Shown here piece after piece: positions 14,601 to 25,983 of a stretch of DNA of 64,000 nucleotides. The translations under genes and the position numbers were made by a program. The stretch spans positions 8,939,001 to 9,003,000 of the forward strand of contig CANTUQ010000031.1 in assembly GCA_947683425.1 (NCBI GenBank), read 5' to 3'. Source of the DNA: Excoecaria cochinchinensis. Taxonomy: Eukaryota > Streptophyta > Magnoliopsida > Malpighiales > Euphorbiaceae. Under the pieces are notes generated by a model that saw only the letters and a program-made list of their open reading frames with translations, was not told the origin of the DNA and did no database searches. Positions within the stretch are counted from its first letter, which is position 1, and every line of letters begins with the position of its first letter.

Positions 14601-16642
14601 GCTACAGGAACCACATTAGCTAACCATGTTGGGTATTGAACCTCTATCAGGAACTTAGCGTCAATCTGCTTATGGATCTCCTCTTTCACTTTCTGTGCCC
14701 ACTCTGGCCTAATCCTCCGAAGCTTTTGCTTGACTGGTTTAAACTCTGGGTAAGTTGGGATGGCATGTTCGGCAACATCTCGATCTATTCCCGGCATATC
14801 CTCATAGGTCCAGGCAAAGACTTTTTCATATTTTTTTAATATTCTCTCAAATTTTATTCTCTCTTCAGGAGTTATGTCTGATGCTAGCAAAATTTCCTTT
14901 GGATTTTCCAAAGTTCCGAGATTAAATGTGGTTGTACCAGTTGAATTGATATCAAAAATGAATGCATCATGCTTATGATCATGCGAAATGAAATCATCAG
15001 AAACATCACACAAGTAAGCAAAGTTATTCATCTCATTAACATAATCAGAAACATTAACATTGTCCTCAAAGAGTTCTGGTATAAAAAGAGAATCTAAATG
15101 ACTATCAACTTCAGTCAACGCCGATGCTGCAGTTGACTGTGCTTTGGCTTCCTGGCTTGGTGAAATCTTGAGATCTTCACTCTTCGGCTCTGGTTCCACT
15201 ATCTTCTCCTTCCCCTTAAGTCTGGTGGCTAACAGCTTATCAGTTACAATCTCTTCGGATTCATCTCTATCCCAGATGCTGCATTGGGTCATAATCTCCT
15301 CATCCCAAAAGTTCTCTACAGCTTTAACAACTCCGATTTCCCAATCAAAGACATCATTGAAAATTTCAAAACCCGGGGTAATCTTCCCATCTACCCACTG
15401 CGACTCTTCTTCTCCGGTGTAAGCACAAACCGATGACGATGGCACAAAGCTCTCTGAAATATGGGGAATCTTCCCTGACACTTTCTTCTTACCATACTTT
15501 CCTTTGTAGCCCAACCCCTTTCGATCTTTTTGACCACGTGTAGTGATAGCATCCTGCAGTCCTTGTGACTCTTTTCCCAAACCAGCCCCTGGGAGGAAGT
15601 GCATCTTTTTCAGCATATTCACCACTTGAGGGCTACCTTCTAAGCTTTGCTCTTCTCCGATCACTGATACATAAAAGCCACTGAATGGCTGATTAGAGAT
15701 CTCCAAAGCAGACACTTGGTTCTCTCTTGCTGCTTTAATGGTCACTACCTCTCCTTCAGGAGGTATCTTAATTATCTGGTGTAAGGTAGATGGCACTCCT
15801 CCTAACTTATGGAACCACAGTCTTCCAAGCAGAGCTGAGAAGTTTGCTGGGATCGGTAGAACCACAAAATCCATTTCTGTCTCAATAGGCCCCGTCTTTA
15901 CCAAAGCTTTGAAAGTTCCCAATGCTTGCCTCCTAGAATTGTCGTAGGCAGTGATGGTCAGGTCAGATTTGCTTAACATACTCTCATCCATCCCGAAGGC
16001 CTGAAGCGCTACCAAAGGGCAAACATTTATTGACGACCCGTCATCAACCATGACACAAGCGGTGTGTTTACCATTGATCTGTGCCTTGATGTACAAAGGT
16101 CGATTGTGGCTGCGACCCTCTGTTGGTAGGTCTGCATCAGAAAAAACCAACTTCTCCCCGGATCCCCCCTTTACAAGGTCTAAAAGCTCGGATGGAGAGA
16201 TTGTAGTTGCTACGGTGGATACACTCAATGCTTCAACTAACTTCTGTCGGTGAGAGGGGGACTGTCTCAAGAGGTCCCAAATAGATATCTGAGCCGTGGT
16301 CTTTTTTAGTTGCTTCAATATTGAATTTTCTTCCGGCTCCTTCTCTGCGATTGCTTGTGCTGGGTCCTGCTGCTTCTCGGCTTCTGGAATGACCCTCCCA
16401 CTTCTTGTTACTGCTTCTACTCTTTCTTCTTCCTCTGAATCCCACGGATCCGTAAACTCTCCATTTTTCTCATCTTTATCATCTCCACTCTCACTAGTGG
16501 ACCAACAGTCTATTGCTGCCACGGAAACCCCTTCTCTATCCACTGCAGGGCGAGTAATAGCGACATACTCATTTCCATATAGGTCTTGCATCACATACCA
16601 TTCTGATAGGCTCGATCCAATCATAAAGACTGGAGGTGGCAC
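11678..16642 (-). CDS. Pol polyprotein of gypsy element A: protease, RT, dual RNase H, integrase
   Basis: A 1654-residue open frame. It makes and inserts the cDNA copy of the element. The protease region has the motif DDGSS (about residues 200-204). RT spans about 640-830 with catalytic YVDD at 789-792. The RT-linked RNase H region is about 930-1040. A second, archaeal-type RNase H begins at FFDGA (about 1081) and runs to about 1200; this duplication marks the Tat lineage. Integrase has an HHCC zinc region (about 1306-1347) and a D-D-E triad at about 1376, 1437 and 1472 (D35E). The C-terminal part has a GPY-like phrase. It shares the gag frame and is separated from it by one TAG codon (16694-16696, minus strand), so the methionine given is only the first after that stop. 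No frameshift is seen, and the protein could be active if readthrough occurs. Confidence 0.93.
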   Translation of the reverse strand: MPPPVFMIGSSLSEWYVMQDLYGNEYVAITRPAVDREGVSVAAIDCWSTSESGDDKDEKNGEFTDPWDSEEEERVEAVTRSGRVIPEAEKQQDPAQAIAEKEPEENSILKQLKKTTAQISIWDLLRQSPSHRQKLVEALSVSTVATTISPSELLDLVKGGSGEKLVFSDADLPTEGRSHNRPLYIKAQINGKHTACVMVDDGSSINVCPLVALQAFGMDESMLSKSDLTITAYDNSRRQALGTFKALVKTGPIETEMDFVVLPIPANFSALLGRLWFHKLGGVPSTLHQIIKIPPEGEVVTIKAARENQVSALEISNQPFSGFYVSVIGEEQSLEGSPQVVNMLKKMHFLPGAGLGKESQGLQDAITTRGQKDRKGLGYKGKYGKKKVSGKIPHISESFVPSSSVCAYTGEEESQWVDGKITPGFEIFNDVFDWEIGVVKAVENFWDEEIMTQCSIWDRDESEEIVTDKLLATRLKGKEKIVEPEPKSEDLKISPSQEAKAQSTAASALTEVDSHLDSLFIPELFEDNVNVSDYVNEMNNFAYLCDVSDDFISHDHKHDAFIFDINSTGTTTFNLGTLENPKEILLASDITPEERIKFERILKKYEKVFAWTYEDMPGIDRDVAEHAIPTYPEFKPVKQKLRRIRPEWAQKVKEEIHKQIDAKFLIEVQYPTWLANVVPVAKKDGKVRVCVDYRDLNKACPKDDFPLPHIDVLVDSAATCMMYSFVDGYAGYNQILNKIVDRIKIAFITEWGTYAYRVMPFGLKNAGATYQRMATKVLNDLIHKELEVYVDDMMIKSATREGHFEALEKFFQRISKYDLCLNPKKCLFGVTSGKLLGHVVSQRGIEVDPDKVKAIREMPVPKKEKDVRSFLGKLQYISRFIAKLTSVCEPIFKLLRKNQPMIWNDDCQLAFDTIKDYLLNPLVLRPPRRAKPLILYLAVEDNSVGAMMSQEDDFGVEFVVYYLSKKFLPYEAKYVEVEKICLAVIWASKKLRHYFHSFKVQTVAKHNPLRYLQEAPSLLGKMGRWLLLLQEFDIEYMTKKTIKERTVAEFLAEHPIEGDQFEYNFPDEDVTAIAVQGWQLFFDGAVNKKGAGVGVILTTPDGERLPLAKKLRYKATNNEAEYEACIFGLEALLALGAETAEVFGDSSLVIHQIRREWSVKEERLLPYVKHLRTLSSQFEICTFHFIPRDENQLADALATLVSMWDNPTGVAMKPMLIYSSERPCFEAEQVMDIEAIDGNPWYYDIQNYLERSVFPEEATEKDQRMIRKLSTQFISVNGTLYKRQADGIQLRCLAEKEAKRLMEEVHAGVCGAHMNGLALAKKIMRQGFYWLTMDTDCSKFVKQCQLCQQYVNLRHVPVSELHNLTSPWPFAAWGIDIIGEIHPTASNGHRYIIVAIDYFTKWVEAESFKKIDARDMAKFIERNLICRYSLPYHIVSDNGVQFMGETRKLLEKYGVKHHKSSPYRPQANGAVEAANKNIKKILSKIVQTYKDWAEKLPFALWGYRTTVRTSTGTTPFSLVYGTEAVLPVEIELKSLRVVMKAQIPEAEWAQQRLQHLNLLDESRLKAYYHNQIYQKRLARTFGKKVRKHPLKEGDLVFKQMRPGIPDIRGKFRPTWEGPYILKKLLSKGAAILSDSDGNEFKEPINVDRLKRFHG

Positions 16643-16693
16643 TATATTATAACCGGACTTCTTCTTGCTTTCCCTCTGCTCAGGATCGGTGAT

Positions 16694-17995
16694 CTACTTG
16701 TTGTCAATTAGATCTTGGACCCGATGTCTTAGTGTTATACAATCATCCGTCAAATGCCCGGTATGTTGGTGGAATGCACAGTATTCATTCTCTTTGTGCC
16801 CTGGCTGTCCTTGGGTCTTGGCCGGCCTAGGTGATAGGGGTCGCAGTTTTCCTTCTTTTATTAGCCTCTTCAGTACCCATGATAAAGGCCTACCCAAGTT
16901 GGAGAAATACCTCTGATTTACCCCGGTTGCAGACACCTCAGCCATCTTCCCAACTCTGTTACCACTGCTGGAACTTGCTGGCTTGGCTGTCCCTTGATTG
17001 CTGTATCCCTTCCTGGCATAGGACTCGCTGTTTGCCCTCTTGGCTAAATATTCTCCCTCTGCTTCTATGGCGATATCCTTCAGGGATTCCCAGTCTTTCA
17101 GTCCCTTCATTTTCAATCCATCTCTCAAGTAGGGGCTGGCATTTCGAATGAACAGTCGGATCTGATTAGAAGTGTCCGGTTTGCGTTTCATCTCCATAAC
17201 CCGGTTTCTCCACCGAGTAAGGTACTCGTGGAAGGACTCCCCAGCCTTCTGTTGTAGCAACTCGAGATCTTTCAAAGTGACCTCCATCCGGGTACTGCAA
17301 TCGTTCTGCTTAAGGAACTCTCCGGTTAGCAAGTCCCAATCCTCCTTGGACCTCCTCTCAAGCCCATGGTACCAATCAATAGCAGCTCCTGTGAGACTCA
17401 AGCAGAAATACTCTATCTTTTGCTTTCTTGTTAAGGACGTTCCCTTCATGACCAGCGAGTATTGCTTGATGTGTGCGGCAGGATCAGAGGTGCCATCAAA
17501 TTTGGGAATATCCGGCATCTTAAAATTCTGGGGAATCAGGTCATCCCCATCTAGCTCTCGGTCTTCCGGGTTCATTCCTTTTCCCACGGTCATCATCCTT
17601 GCCATGGCCTCAAATCTCTCTTCCATTTTCCTCCACATTGCCTCATCCAGTTTCGGTGACTTATCTTTAGCTACTGTATGCTCCTCTAGCTCATCTCCCC
17701 CAAACTCAGCTTCAGACCTGGGGCCCTCTCTGTGCTCAATAGGTGCAGGCACTCTTTGCTCAACAACAGGTGGGTCAACCACTGGTTGGTTAACTGTAGC
17801 AGGATGCTCTTCTCTTACAACCTCTTGTTCAGCTGGTACTCGGATAGGGGCAGCAGCAGCTTGTTGCCCAGCTATTGTGGTGGCAAGATTACCCATCATT
17901 GCAATCATGCGGGCTTCAAATTCCTCCATCCTCTTTCCTACCTCCTCAATAATTATTGCCCGGGTTGCATCAGACTCATTTGATGGATTAGCCAT
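16694..17995 (-). CDS. Gag protein of gypsy element A
   Basis: A structural protein that would package element RNA. The start chosen is the methionine at 17995 (MANPSNESD), because the homologous protein of B has MSNPASGSD at the same place. Upstream codons (to 18310) are open but look like leader. The central part (IKQYSLVMKGTSLTRKQK, DWYHGLERRS) is the typical plant gypsy gag core. The C-terminus has a Cys/His cluster of the kind CAFH-x2-HTGH-x4-C just before the stop. It ends in TAG where B has CAG (25981-25983), after which the frame continues into pol. Confidence 0.9.
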   Translation of the reverse strand: MANPSNESDATRAIIIEEVGKRMEEFEARMIAMMGNLATTIAGQQAAAAPIRVPAEQEVVREEHPATVNQPVVDPPVVEQRVPAPIEHREGPRSEAEFGGDELEEHTVAKDKSPKLDEAMWRKMEERFEAMARMMTVGKGMNPEDRELDGDDLIPQNFKMPDIPKFDGTSDPAAHIKQYSLVMKGTSLTRKQKIEYFCLSLTGAAIDWYHGLERRSKEDWDLLTGEFLKQNDCSTRMEVTLKDLELLQQKAGESFHEYLTRWRNRVMEMKRKPDTSNQIRLFIRNASPYLRDGLKMKGLKDWESLKDIAIEAEGEYLAKRANSESYARKGYSNQGTAKPASSSSGNRVGKMAEVSATGVNQRYFSNLGRPLSWVLKRLIKEGKLRPLSPRPAKTQGQPGHKENEYCAFHQHTGHLTDDCITLRHRVQDLIDNK

Positions 17996-18938
17996 GCTTA
18001 CTTCTGTTGATGATTCGAGAGAAAACCCCACACTATTTTTTGAGATTGAATCTGAACTCTGATCCAACACTAACTCTGTTAACCCCAAAAGCGGCGTCCT
18101 TCTTAACCGTCCGTCGAGACCTCTAGACCACCCAGGAGAATCTATGATGGCTGAAATGCAAAAATTGTTAAGATGGTGCATGATTAAAATGCAATGCATG
18201 CTCGTGCTGATGCAACATAGACAAACACATGCAAGCAGATAGATCCTTCCAACCTTATATCTCCCACACACGTGGTAGTGCGGTCTCTTTCCTAGGTGGG
18301 CTTGATCCATGGATTAACGTGGAACCCAATGGACACGTATGGTGCGCGGTGAAAAACCGGCAGCATAACACTCCTATGCAAATGTACAAGCGGATGGACA
18401 ATGATCGTCACGTATTCGGACGCTCCATAAATTTCGACATGGCCCTACCGGGGCATGATAGCCTTTGGCTAGGTTACCAAGCGAGACATTTGGACTCATC
18501 CAATACATGAGGATCCATACAGCAAGCATGAGATTACGGTTCATTTCACCTATGGAAAGTGACTACAGCCATTACATGAGCTTTGGACAAGGGAGATGTT
18601 TCTTTGAGGCTACCCAAGCATGATCCCTGCCGACGGGTCTAGCTCATCACGAGCGTAGCGACCGATCGGGTCACCATTTTGATATACCATTGAGGTACGT
18701 GGCTTGGGCTGGCGATTATCCTTAACACTTTCCCAAATTGAGTGAAAATGAGGAGGTGCTTCAGGAACGCACCGGGGCTAAAAGAGGGACCAAACTAGCG
18801 TATTTTAAGGCTCTAATGATATGCAAATGCAAATTTGAGAGAAGGTGAATTTATGAATTAAATTTTAATCATAAATGTTAAAAGAGGTATTTTCGAATCG
18901 AAATCTCGAACCATAAACGTCCCCAGCGGAGTCGCCAC
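17996..18938 (-). mobile_element. Leader of A with primer-binding site
   Basis: In the element's sense the LTR is followed after one base by TGGCGACTCCGCTGGGGAC (18919-18937), the primer site. B and D have the same site with changes. The tRNA is not assigned here; Ogre-type elements are reported to use an arginine tRNA. The leader ends with a pyrimidine stretch and TTTGCATTTCAG just before GCCATCATAGATTC, a splice-acceptor-like site also found in B and D. Confidence 0.82.
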
Positions 18939-19906
18939 TGTGACGCGCGCCTAACCGTCTATCGGGCTACCATAAGGCAGGATCATGGAGTCGCCACCCG
19001 ATAAAACATCGGGAAAATAATTCTAACCTTATGAGGGCCAAAACCAGAGAGAGTTCGGGACCTCACTCTTATTCGTACCTTTGGTTAATATTATATGAAT
19101 GGATTTTTAGGATCAATTATTTTATCTCTTTTCTCACACGAGTTATGCAATAATTTAAAGCGCATTACAAGCATATATAAAAAGCAGTAAATAAAGCGAT
19201 AAATAAAATATAATTACAATTAATTAAATAAAAATGTAAACATGATAGAATAAAAATACATACATAAATCGGGCTATTTATTCAGACGGGAACATTGATT
19301 CCCAACTACGTATTTTATAAAAAAAGTTTTAGAGTTTTCAAATCGACTTAAACCTTTTGTTTTGGGATGAAAACCAGGACATTGGTCCAGTTTTATTGAC
19401 AAATTACATTTTGGTAGAAAATATTTGTGTGGTGATTCCTTTTAAGCGCGGTCAAAAATCTTTTATTATTACAGACCACAAGCGAATTAAAATAATAAAA
19501 TAATAATTACATATTCCGAATGATAAATAAATCCTAATCTACTCTTCCCGACCATGGCCTGCCTAACTCCGTGAGCGAGTCACGTGCCACTCGCATCGCG
19601 GTAAAGACAGAACACAATATTGGTTAATAATGGATAAATAAATAATTGAATGAATAAATAAACAAATAAATAATTGAATAAAGTAAATTGAGGAAAATAA
19701 TTAAAGTTAATAATGAATTAAATTAAATTAAATGATAAATAAATGAATAAATAGATAAATAATTAAATAAATAATTGAATGAAATAAATTGAGAGGATTA
19801 ATAAATGTCAAAAACAATGGCAATTATAATAATTAAATGCAATAAAAGTGATAATGCTAATAATAATACCGTAAGATGATGATGATGATTAAATAAACAA
19901 AAAATG

Positions 19907-19977
<71 letters not shown>

Positions 19978-20002
19978 TAATGATGACAATAGTAACAAAA
20001 TA

Positions 20003-20097
<95 letters not shown>

Positions 20098-20355
20098 ACA
20101 ATAACATTAATAATGATAATAACAAATAATCACAAAATACAATAACCAATAACAAATAAATACAATAATGGATCTAATAATAAATAAATAACATTAATAA
20201 CAATAAAATTAATATAACTCAATAATACTAATAATAGATAAATAAAAGTAATAATAACAATAATAATATAATAATAATAATAAATACTAAAAATAATAAT
20301 AATACTAGTAATAATAATAATAATATAATACTGATAAACAGAAAATAAATAAATG

Positions 20356-20396
<41 letters not shown>

Positions 20397-21342
20397 GGTA
20401 AACTAATTAATTAAATAATAATAATAATACTAAAAATAGAACAACACTAATAATAAATAAACAAATAAACAAATAATAACAATAATTATAATAATAATAA
20501 TAAAACAGAAAATTAAATAATAATAAAAATAATAAAAATAATTAAAACAGAATATTAGTAAATAATAATAATAATATAATAATAATAATAATAATAATAA
20601 ATAAAATAATATAAAATAGGGGAAAGGAGACTTACCTCGCCGGAGCCGCTGTCGGAGGGGGGTGGCCGACACCACCTATGCCGGAAGGAAGATCGGCGCC
20701 CGAGGAATCCGCCGGAGCTGCTCACGCGCCGGGATGTCGTTGGAGTTAGCCGGAAATCGCGTCGGACCGTTACGGGCTTCTCCTCGCCGACCTCCTCCAC
20801 GCGCCGTCTGCCGGAGTCCGATGGAGGAACGGCTGCCATCGTCTGAAGCGTCTGGATGTGGGGAGTGCGCCGGTGTGGCGCGTGCCGCCGTGTGCGGCTG
20901 TGATCGGCCGGCGGAGCCACCGCCCCCTCCTTTCCTTTTTTTTTCTTTTTCCTTGGTTCCGGCGTCGTCCTCTGTTCCCGTTGGCTGGTCACTCTCCTCT
21001 CTTCTCTTTTATTCTTTGATTTTCTTTGCTTTACCTTATTTCTTTGGTCTCTCTTCCCATTTCCTTTTGAATTGTTTTCTTTGGCCTTTGATCTGTGCTC
21101 TCCTCTTCTTGCTCTCTCTTTTCTATTTTTTCTTTTTTTTTTCTTTTTTTTTGTTCCAGCCGAATGAGAGAGCCCCCATTTTTCAAAATTAATTTTTTAA
21201 ATATTTTTTATTATTTTCTAATTTTTCACTCTAAAATGCAAATTTGACGAGAAAATCATCACTTTTAACCTTTTAAGCCTGTGAAGGCAATTATCATCAT
21301 TGGGTAATCCTGATCAAGGCTACTCGGGACCCGGTGTCTACA
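18939..21342 (-). repeat. 5' LTR of element A (2404 bp)
   Basis: Plus-strand ends are TGTGACGCGCGCC and CCGGTGTCTACA, followed by the ACTAC duplication. Nearly identical to 7728-10108, with the largest differences in ATA runs. It would carry the promoter of A, reading leftward; no single TATA box can be chosen confidently in such AT-rich sequence. Confidence 0.94.
19904..20095 (+). repeat. Two (ATA)n microsatellites in the 5' LTR of A
   Basis: Runs at about 19904-19977 and 20006-20095 give isoleucine-, tyrosine- or asparagine-only translations in every frame. They are not coding. Confidence 0.95.
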
Positions 21343-21776
21343 ACTACCTTCGACCAAAGCACACATAATGGCAATAGATACTCTCACTAGGTAAAATGTA
21401 CCATAATATCGTGCTTACTATTCGGGCCATCATATATTGAATAAATTCAATTAAATTAAATGGTCTTTCATTAAAGGCTTTCATGCCCCGGTGGGCCCAT
21501 CTTAATTTGGTTAAATTGTTTAAATACATAATGGCCAAACACACATACAAATGTATATTAGGCTAGAGTTATTATGCTGCCGGTTTTTACCGTGCATTAT
21601 ACGTGTCCAATGGGTTCCCTGTTAACCCTTGGATAAAGCCCACCTAGGAGAGAGACTGCATGACCCCGTGTGTGGGAGAAATAAGGTCGGAAGAATCTAT
21701 ATGCTTGCATGTGTTTATCTATGCTGCACCAGCACGACCATGCATTGCACTGCAAGTCATGCATCATCCTAACAGA
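21343..21776 (+). mobile_element. 5' untranslated region of B, part 2
   Basis: Continues the leader of B after insertion A. It matches the leader of A in reverse complement and that of D (42180-42480), including 'tgcatgtgtttatctatgctgcac' type wording before gag. It is interrupted at 21781 by a solo LTR. No gene. Confidence 0.8.
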
Positions 21777-21781
21777 GGTAT

Positions 21782-24524
21782 TGTAACACCCCGTTATCCC
21801 CGTTGGAAGGATACCGGAATGTCACGCGGACAAACACATATACGAATCCAAATACACACTAATAAACAAAAACTAATATGAGAAATAAAGAAACTTTTAA
21901 TCATAATATAGCAAGTCCTTGAACATATATCATATCAATATCGTTTTACAAAAAGGCTCGTAAGCAAATACATATACCAAAATAGTTGCTCCTTTACAAA
22001 AGATTCACTTTGCTATTAACAAGCCATGTACAAAATAACAGCGGAAGACTCAAAAAATAACTTCATCCAAAAACACTTCTAGTGGCCGACCTGCAGATAT
22101 CTGACTCCAAATCGTACTCACCACCTGCACGGGAAAAGAGCCCGTGCTAAGCGATAACGCTTAGTGGGGAGGAACAAAACAAACTAACAATATACATATA
22201 CAATATTTACAACAATAATATATAATCTCACTGCAACATAAACGTGCAACAGAATTATGATTCAAAATCAAAGGCATCAAAGTTACATATAAAGATATTC
22301 CATGTTCTTTACTTGGCATGCATAAACATACATTACAAGCAATTAACTACTCAATTCATATTTAAGATCAACGTAATTCTCACCATTCTAAGTACACAGA
22401 TACTAGGTGCATATCATGTAGTTATGCAAGAATTAATGTGCATCATATACTTTTATTCCTGTCAATATGCATCTCAACATGTGCAACACAATTAAACCTA
22501 TAGCCTGATTAGTCTAAAAATACACTTTAGAAGTGGATTCGGTCATTTGGATACTGATAGAACACAGTACCCCAAGCATATAGAGACATGAGTCTCAAAC
22601 ATATGATTTTCATATAGAGACCGAAGTCTCGCATTAATTTCCATGTAGACCCAAACGGGGTCGAAACAAGGATCCAAACAGGACCTGCATGTAACATTTT
22701 ATCATATAGCAGCTGCACACACACCCTGACCTAAGTAAGCGCTTACTTATCCACCACTATGACTATTCAGGCTTAAAAACACTTCTCCAAAACTCAAATG
22801 TCATTATCATATCATGAGAATTAAAGACAACGTATAACTCATGTATACATGTATATTTATCAAATTCGGAAACATATAAATATATATATATAAATACAGA
22901 AAATAATAAGAACATATAACTCACATTGAAATAATCCATGTTCATGGAAATTATAAACATTTAAATTATGTATATTAATTACTAATCATGAACACAAATC
23001 TCACAATTAATCACTTATTAAATTAAAGAACAGATTTGAACTTGATCTAGATTCAAACAGTGGAAAACCCCATGTACAGAAGCTTAAAAACTTTGCTTTT
23101 AGAAAACAGGCAGCAGGGAGGGAAGGCCAGTCACGAGTCACCCAGGCAGTGGTGCCTCATGACGCTGGCTTCACGCGAACGCCACACAAAATGGAGGCAG
23201 TCACGAGTCGTGACCCTCTGTCACGCCACGTGACGCCAGAGAGGAGAGGGAAGGTCACGAGACAAAATCTCGTGACACGCATGGAAGGCAAGGTCGCGAG
23301 GCGTGATGCTCCATCACGTCTCGTGACTTCCCAGGGAAGGAGATCACGGCGTGATGCTCCATCACGTCTCGTGTCCTTCAATAGAGAAGGGGGTCACGGC
23401 GTGATGCTCCATCACGTCTCGTGACCTTCTTCTCACACTTCTGCTTCTCTTCTCAAAACTTCAAAATTTCCAGAAACCAGAAAACGTCAAAACCAGAAAA
23501 TCGTGAAAACAGAGTACATTCAAAACTCAAAAACCCCATTTTGTCTAAAACCATTTTTCATGCAATAATTATTCGAATACGTACCTTCAAGTCTCCAGAG
23601 CACATTTACAGCAATTTTAATACAAATTATACCATTTTACAATCAAAACAGAAGCAATGCTAGAACACCAACTTCCCAGGAATCCACATTCAAACTCATG
23701 CATATTCATCTCACTGACATACACAACGTTATTCTTTTCCATAGAAATCATGTATACACAATATATTTCTCATGCATTTTACTAAACAACACGCATAGCC
23801 AACATTGACAATATACAGCAAGCAGGATCCAAGATTGAGAAAGAACAGACACTCCCAAACCTGATTATGAAGTTCAAAATGTCCACTAAGATCTTCAATC
23901 CTCAACCTTCCCTTTTCCTTTATCTATCTTCTTCTCTTCAGCAGATTTCATGAACCGACAAAGCAAAACCAAAAATTCAGATAACCAAAAACCAAAACTT
24001 CATACCCCAAACCATCCGTAACAGAGGAAGACAAAAGGAGAAGTTCAGCCACAACAACTCATTTACTTACCTCTTAATCTTCAATACTCACAACCGTAGC
24101 TCAAAAACAAATGGATGAACAACTAAAACCAAAAGAAGAAAGAACATAAATGAAGAGGAGAAGGAGTGGCTAATGTGAGAGAGAGTGCAAGAGAGACCAA
24201 TATCTGATTTCTGAACCCCTTCTTCTCTCTCCCACATGCACACACTCTCCTTACCACTTGGCACACATGCACGGGTTCACTAATCCATTTATTACTCTTT
24301 TACCACTTGCTCCATATTATTTCCAATAAGTCCTTGTCAAATTACCTTTTACTCACCAAACTAAAAATCTTTAATTACTTCTTTACTAAAACCTTGCAAT
24401 AAAATCCTCTTTTCTCTAGCAAATTACCCAATTGCCCTTAATTACTCTTGTAACACTTACCAAAATATCCATATTTTCCAATTAAAATTGCCAAATCCAA
24501 TTAGGCCACTTTTGGGGTGTGACA
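21782..24524 (-). mobile_element. Solo LTR (2743 bp), gypsy type
   Basis: The plus-strand ends are TGTAACACCCC and GGGGTGTGACA, flanked by the identical 5-bp duplications GGTAT (21777-21781, 24525-24529). There is no internal region and no second LTR, so internal DNA was lost by LTR-LTR recombination. Minus-strand sense is inferred because plant gypsy LTRs commonly begin TGTCACACCCC and because the ACTAAGCGTTATCGCTTA motif reads in that direction (about 22145-22170). It contains GC-rich palindromic repeats at 23126-23430 and no gene. Confidence 0.88.
23126..23430 (-). repeat. CACGAG/CTCGTG palindromic repeat block inside the solo LTR
   Basis: Many copies of TCACGAG and CTCGTGA alternate. Three copies at about 50-bp spacing (23293-23325, 23342-23372, 23392-23424) share GGCGTGATGCTCCATCACG, itself an inverted repeat. 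It is GC-rich in an otherwise AT-rich LTR. Confidence 0.85.
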
Positions 24525-24693
24525 GGTATGTTTTGCAGCCATCATAGATTCACCTAGGTGATTTAGAGGTCCCGACGGTCGATTGAAAAAGGTTTCATTT
24601 TTGGGGTTATCAGAGTTGGTTTTAGATCAGAGTTCGGGTTCCTTTTTAGAGGGTAGTGAGATTTTGTCTTCTGAGTCATCAGCTGAAGCAAGT

Positions 24694-25983
24694 ATGTCTA
24701 ACCCAGCGAGTGGTTCTGATGTAACCAGGGCAATGATTGCCGAGGAAGTAGGGAAGAGAATGGAGCAATTCGAGGCCCGTATGATGGCGATGATGGGCAA
24801 CCTTGCCACTACCTTAGCCCCACTTGCTGGGCAACAGGCTGCTGCTCCAGCTAGGGAGCAAGAAGAACAAGGGGTTGCCAGAGAGGATCCCCCGGCTACA
24901 GTTGATCCACCTGTAGTTGAGCCAAGAGCGCCAGCGCCTGTTGAGCAGAGGGCAGGCTCGAGATCCGTGGTTGACCTATGGGATGAGAAGGAAGAACAGA
25001 CGGTAGTGAAGGGAAAATCGCCCAAGTTAGAAGATGCAATATGAAGGAAAATGGAGGAAAGATTTAAAGCTATGACAAGAATGTTGAAGGTAGGAGGAGG
25101 GATGAACCTCGAGGATCGAGAACTAGATAGTGATGATCTAATACCTCAGAACTTCAAAATGCCTGATATTTCTAAATTCGATGGCACTTCTGATCCCACC
25201 GCGCACATAAAGCAGTACTCGTTGGTGATGAAGGGTACTACACTAACTAAGGGACAAAAGATTGAGTATTTTTCTCTGAGCTTAACCGGCCTAGCGGTGG
25301 ATTGGTACTATGGGCTAGATCGAAGGACAAAGGAGGATTAGGATTTATTGACAGAGGAGTTCCTCAGACAATACAATTGTAGTACGAGAATGGAGGTAAC
25401 TCTGAAGGATTTTGAGCTATTGCAGCAAAGGGCGGGGGAGTCTTTTCATGAATACCTCACTTGGTGGAGAAATCGAGATATAGAGATAAAGCGCAAACCA
25501 GATACTCAAGACCAGATTCGCTTGTTCGTCAAAAATGCGAGCCCATATTTAAGAGATGGATTGAAGATGAAGGGATTAAGAGACTGGGAGTCTTTGAAGG
25601 ATATCGCTATTGAGGCTGAGGGAGAGTACCTTTTGAGGAAGGCCAATAGTGAAGCTTATGCCAAGAGGGGTTATGCTAATCAAGGGGCAACTAAGCCAGC
25701 GAGCTCCAGTAGTGGAAATCGAAGTGGTAAAACAGCTAAGGTATCGGCAACAGGCGTAAGTCAGAGGCACTTCTCGAATTTGGGCCGGCCTTTATCGTGG
25801 GTATTAAAGAGGTTGATGAAGGAGGGAAAGCTCCAACCATTGCCACCCAGGCCAGCTAGGAATCTAGGGCAGCCGGGGCATAAAGAAAATGAATACTGTG
25901 CTTTTCATCAGCATACGGGGCATTTAACGAACAACTGTACGACGCTGAGGTACCGAATTCAGGATCTAATAGATAATGAACAG
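24694..25983 (+). pseudogene. Gag of gypsy element B (broken)
   Basis: Homologous throughout to gag of A. The start chosen is MSNPASGSD at 24694; codons upstream to 24583 are open. In-frame stops at 25042-25044 and 25339-25341 break it. The Cys/His cluster (CAFHQHTGH) is near the end. At 25981-25983 B has CAG, where A has its gag-pol stop, so the ancestral gag and pol were probably one frame. Confidence 0.88.

Noticed and set aside
17172..18062. 296-residue plus-strand frame
   Set aside because: Shadow of the gag gene on the opposite strand.
21782..24524. Foldback DNA transposon, suggested by inverted ends TGTAACACCCC/GGGGTGTGACA
   Set aside because: The 5-bp duplication, TG...CA ends and LTR-type conserved motif fit a solo LTR better; inversion is limited to about ten bases with one mismatch.
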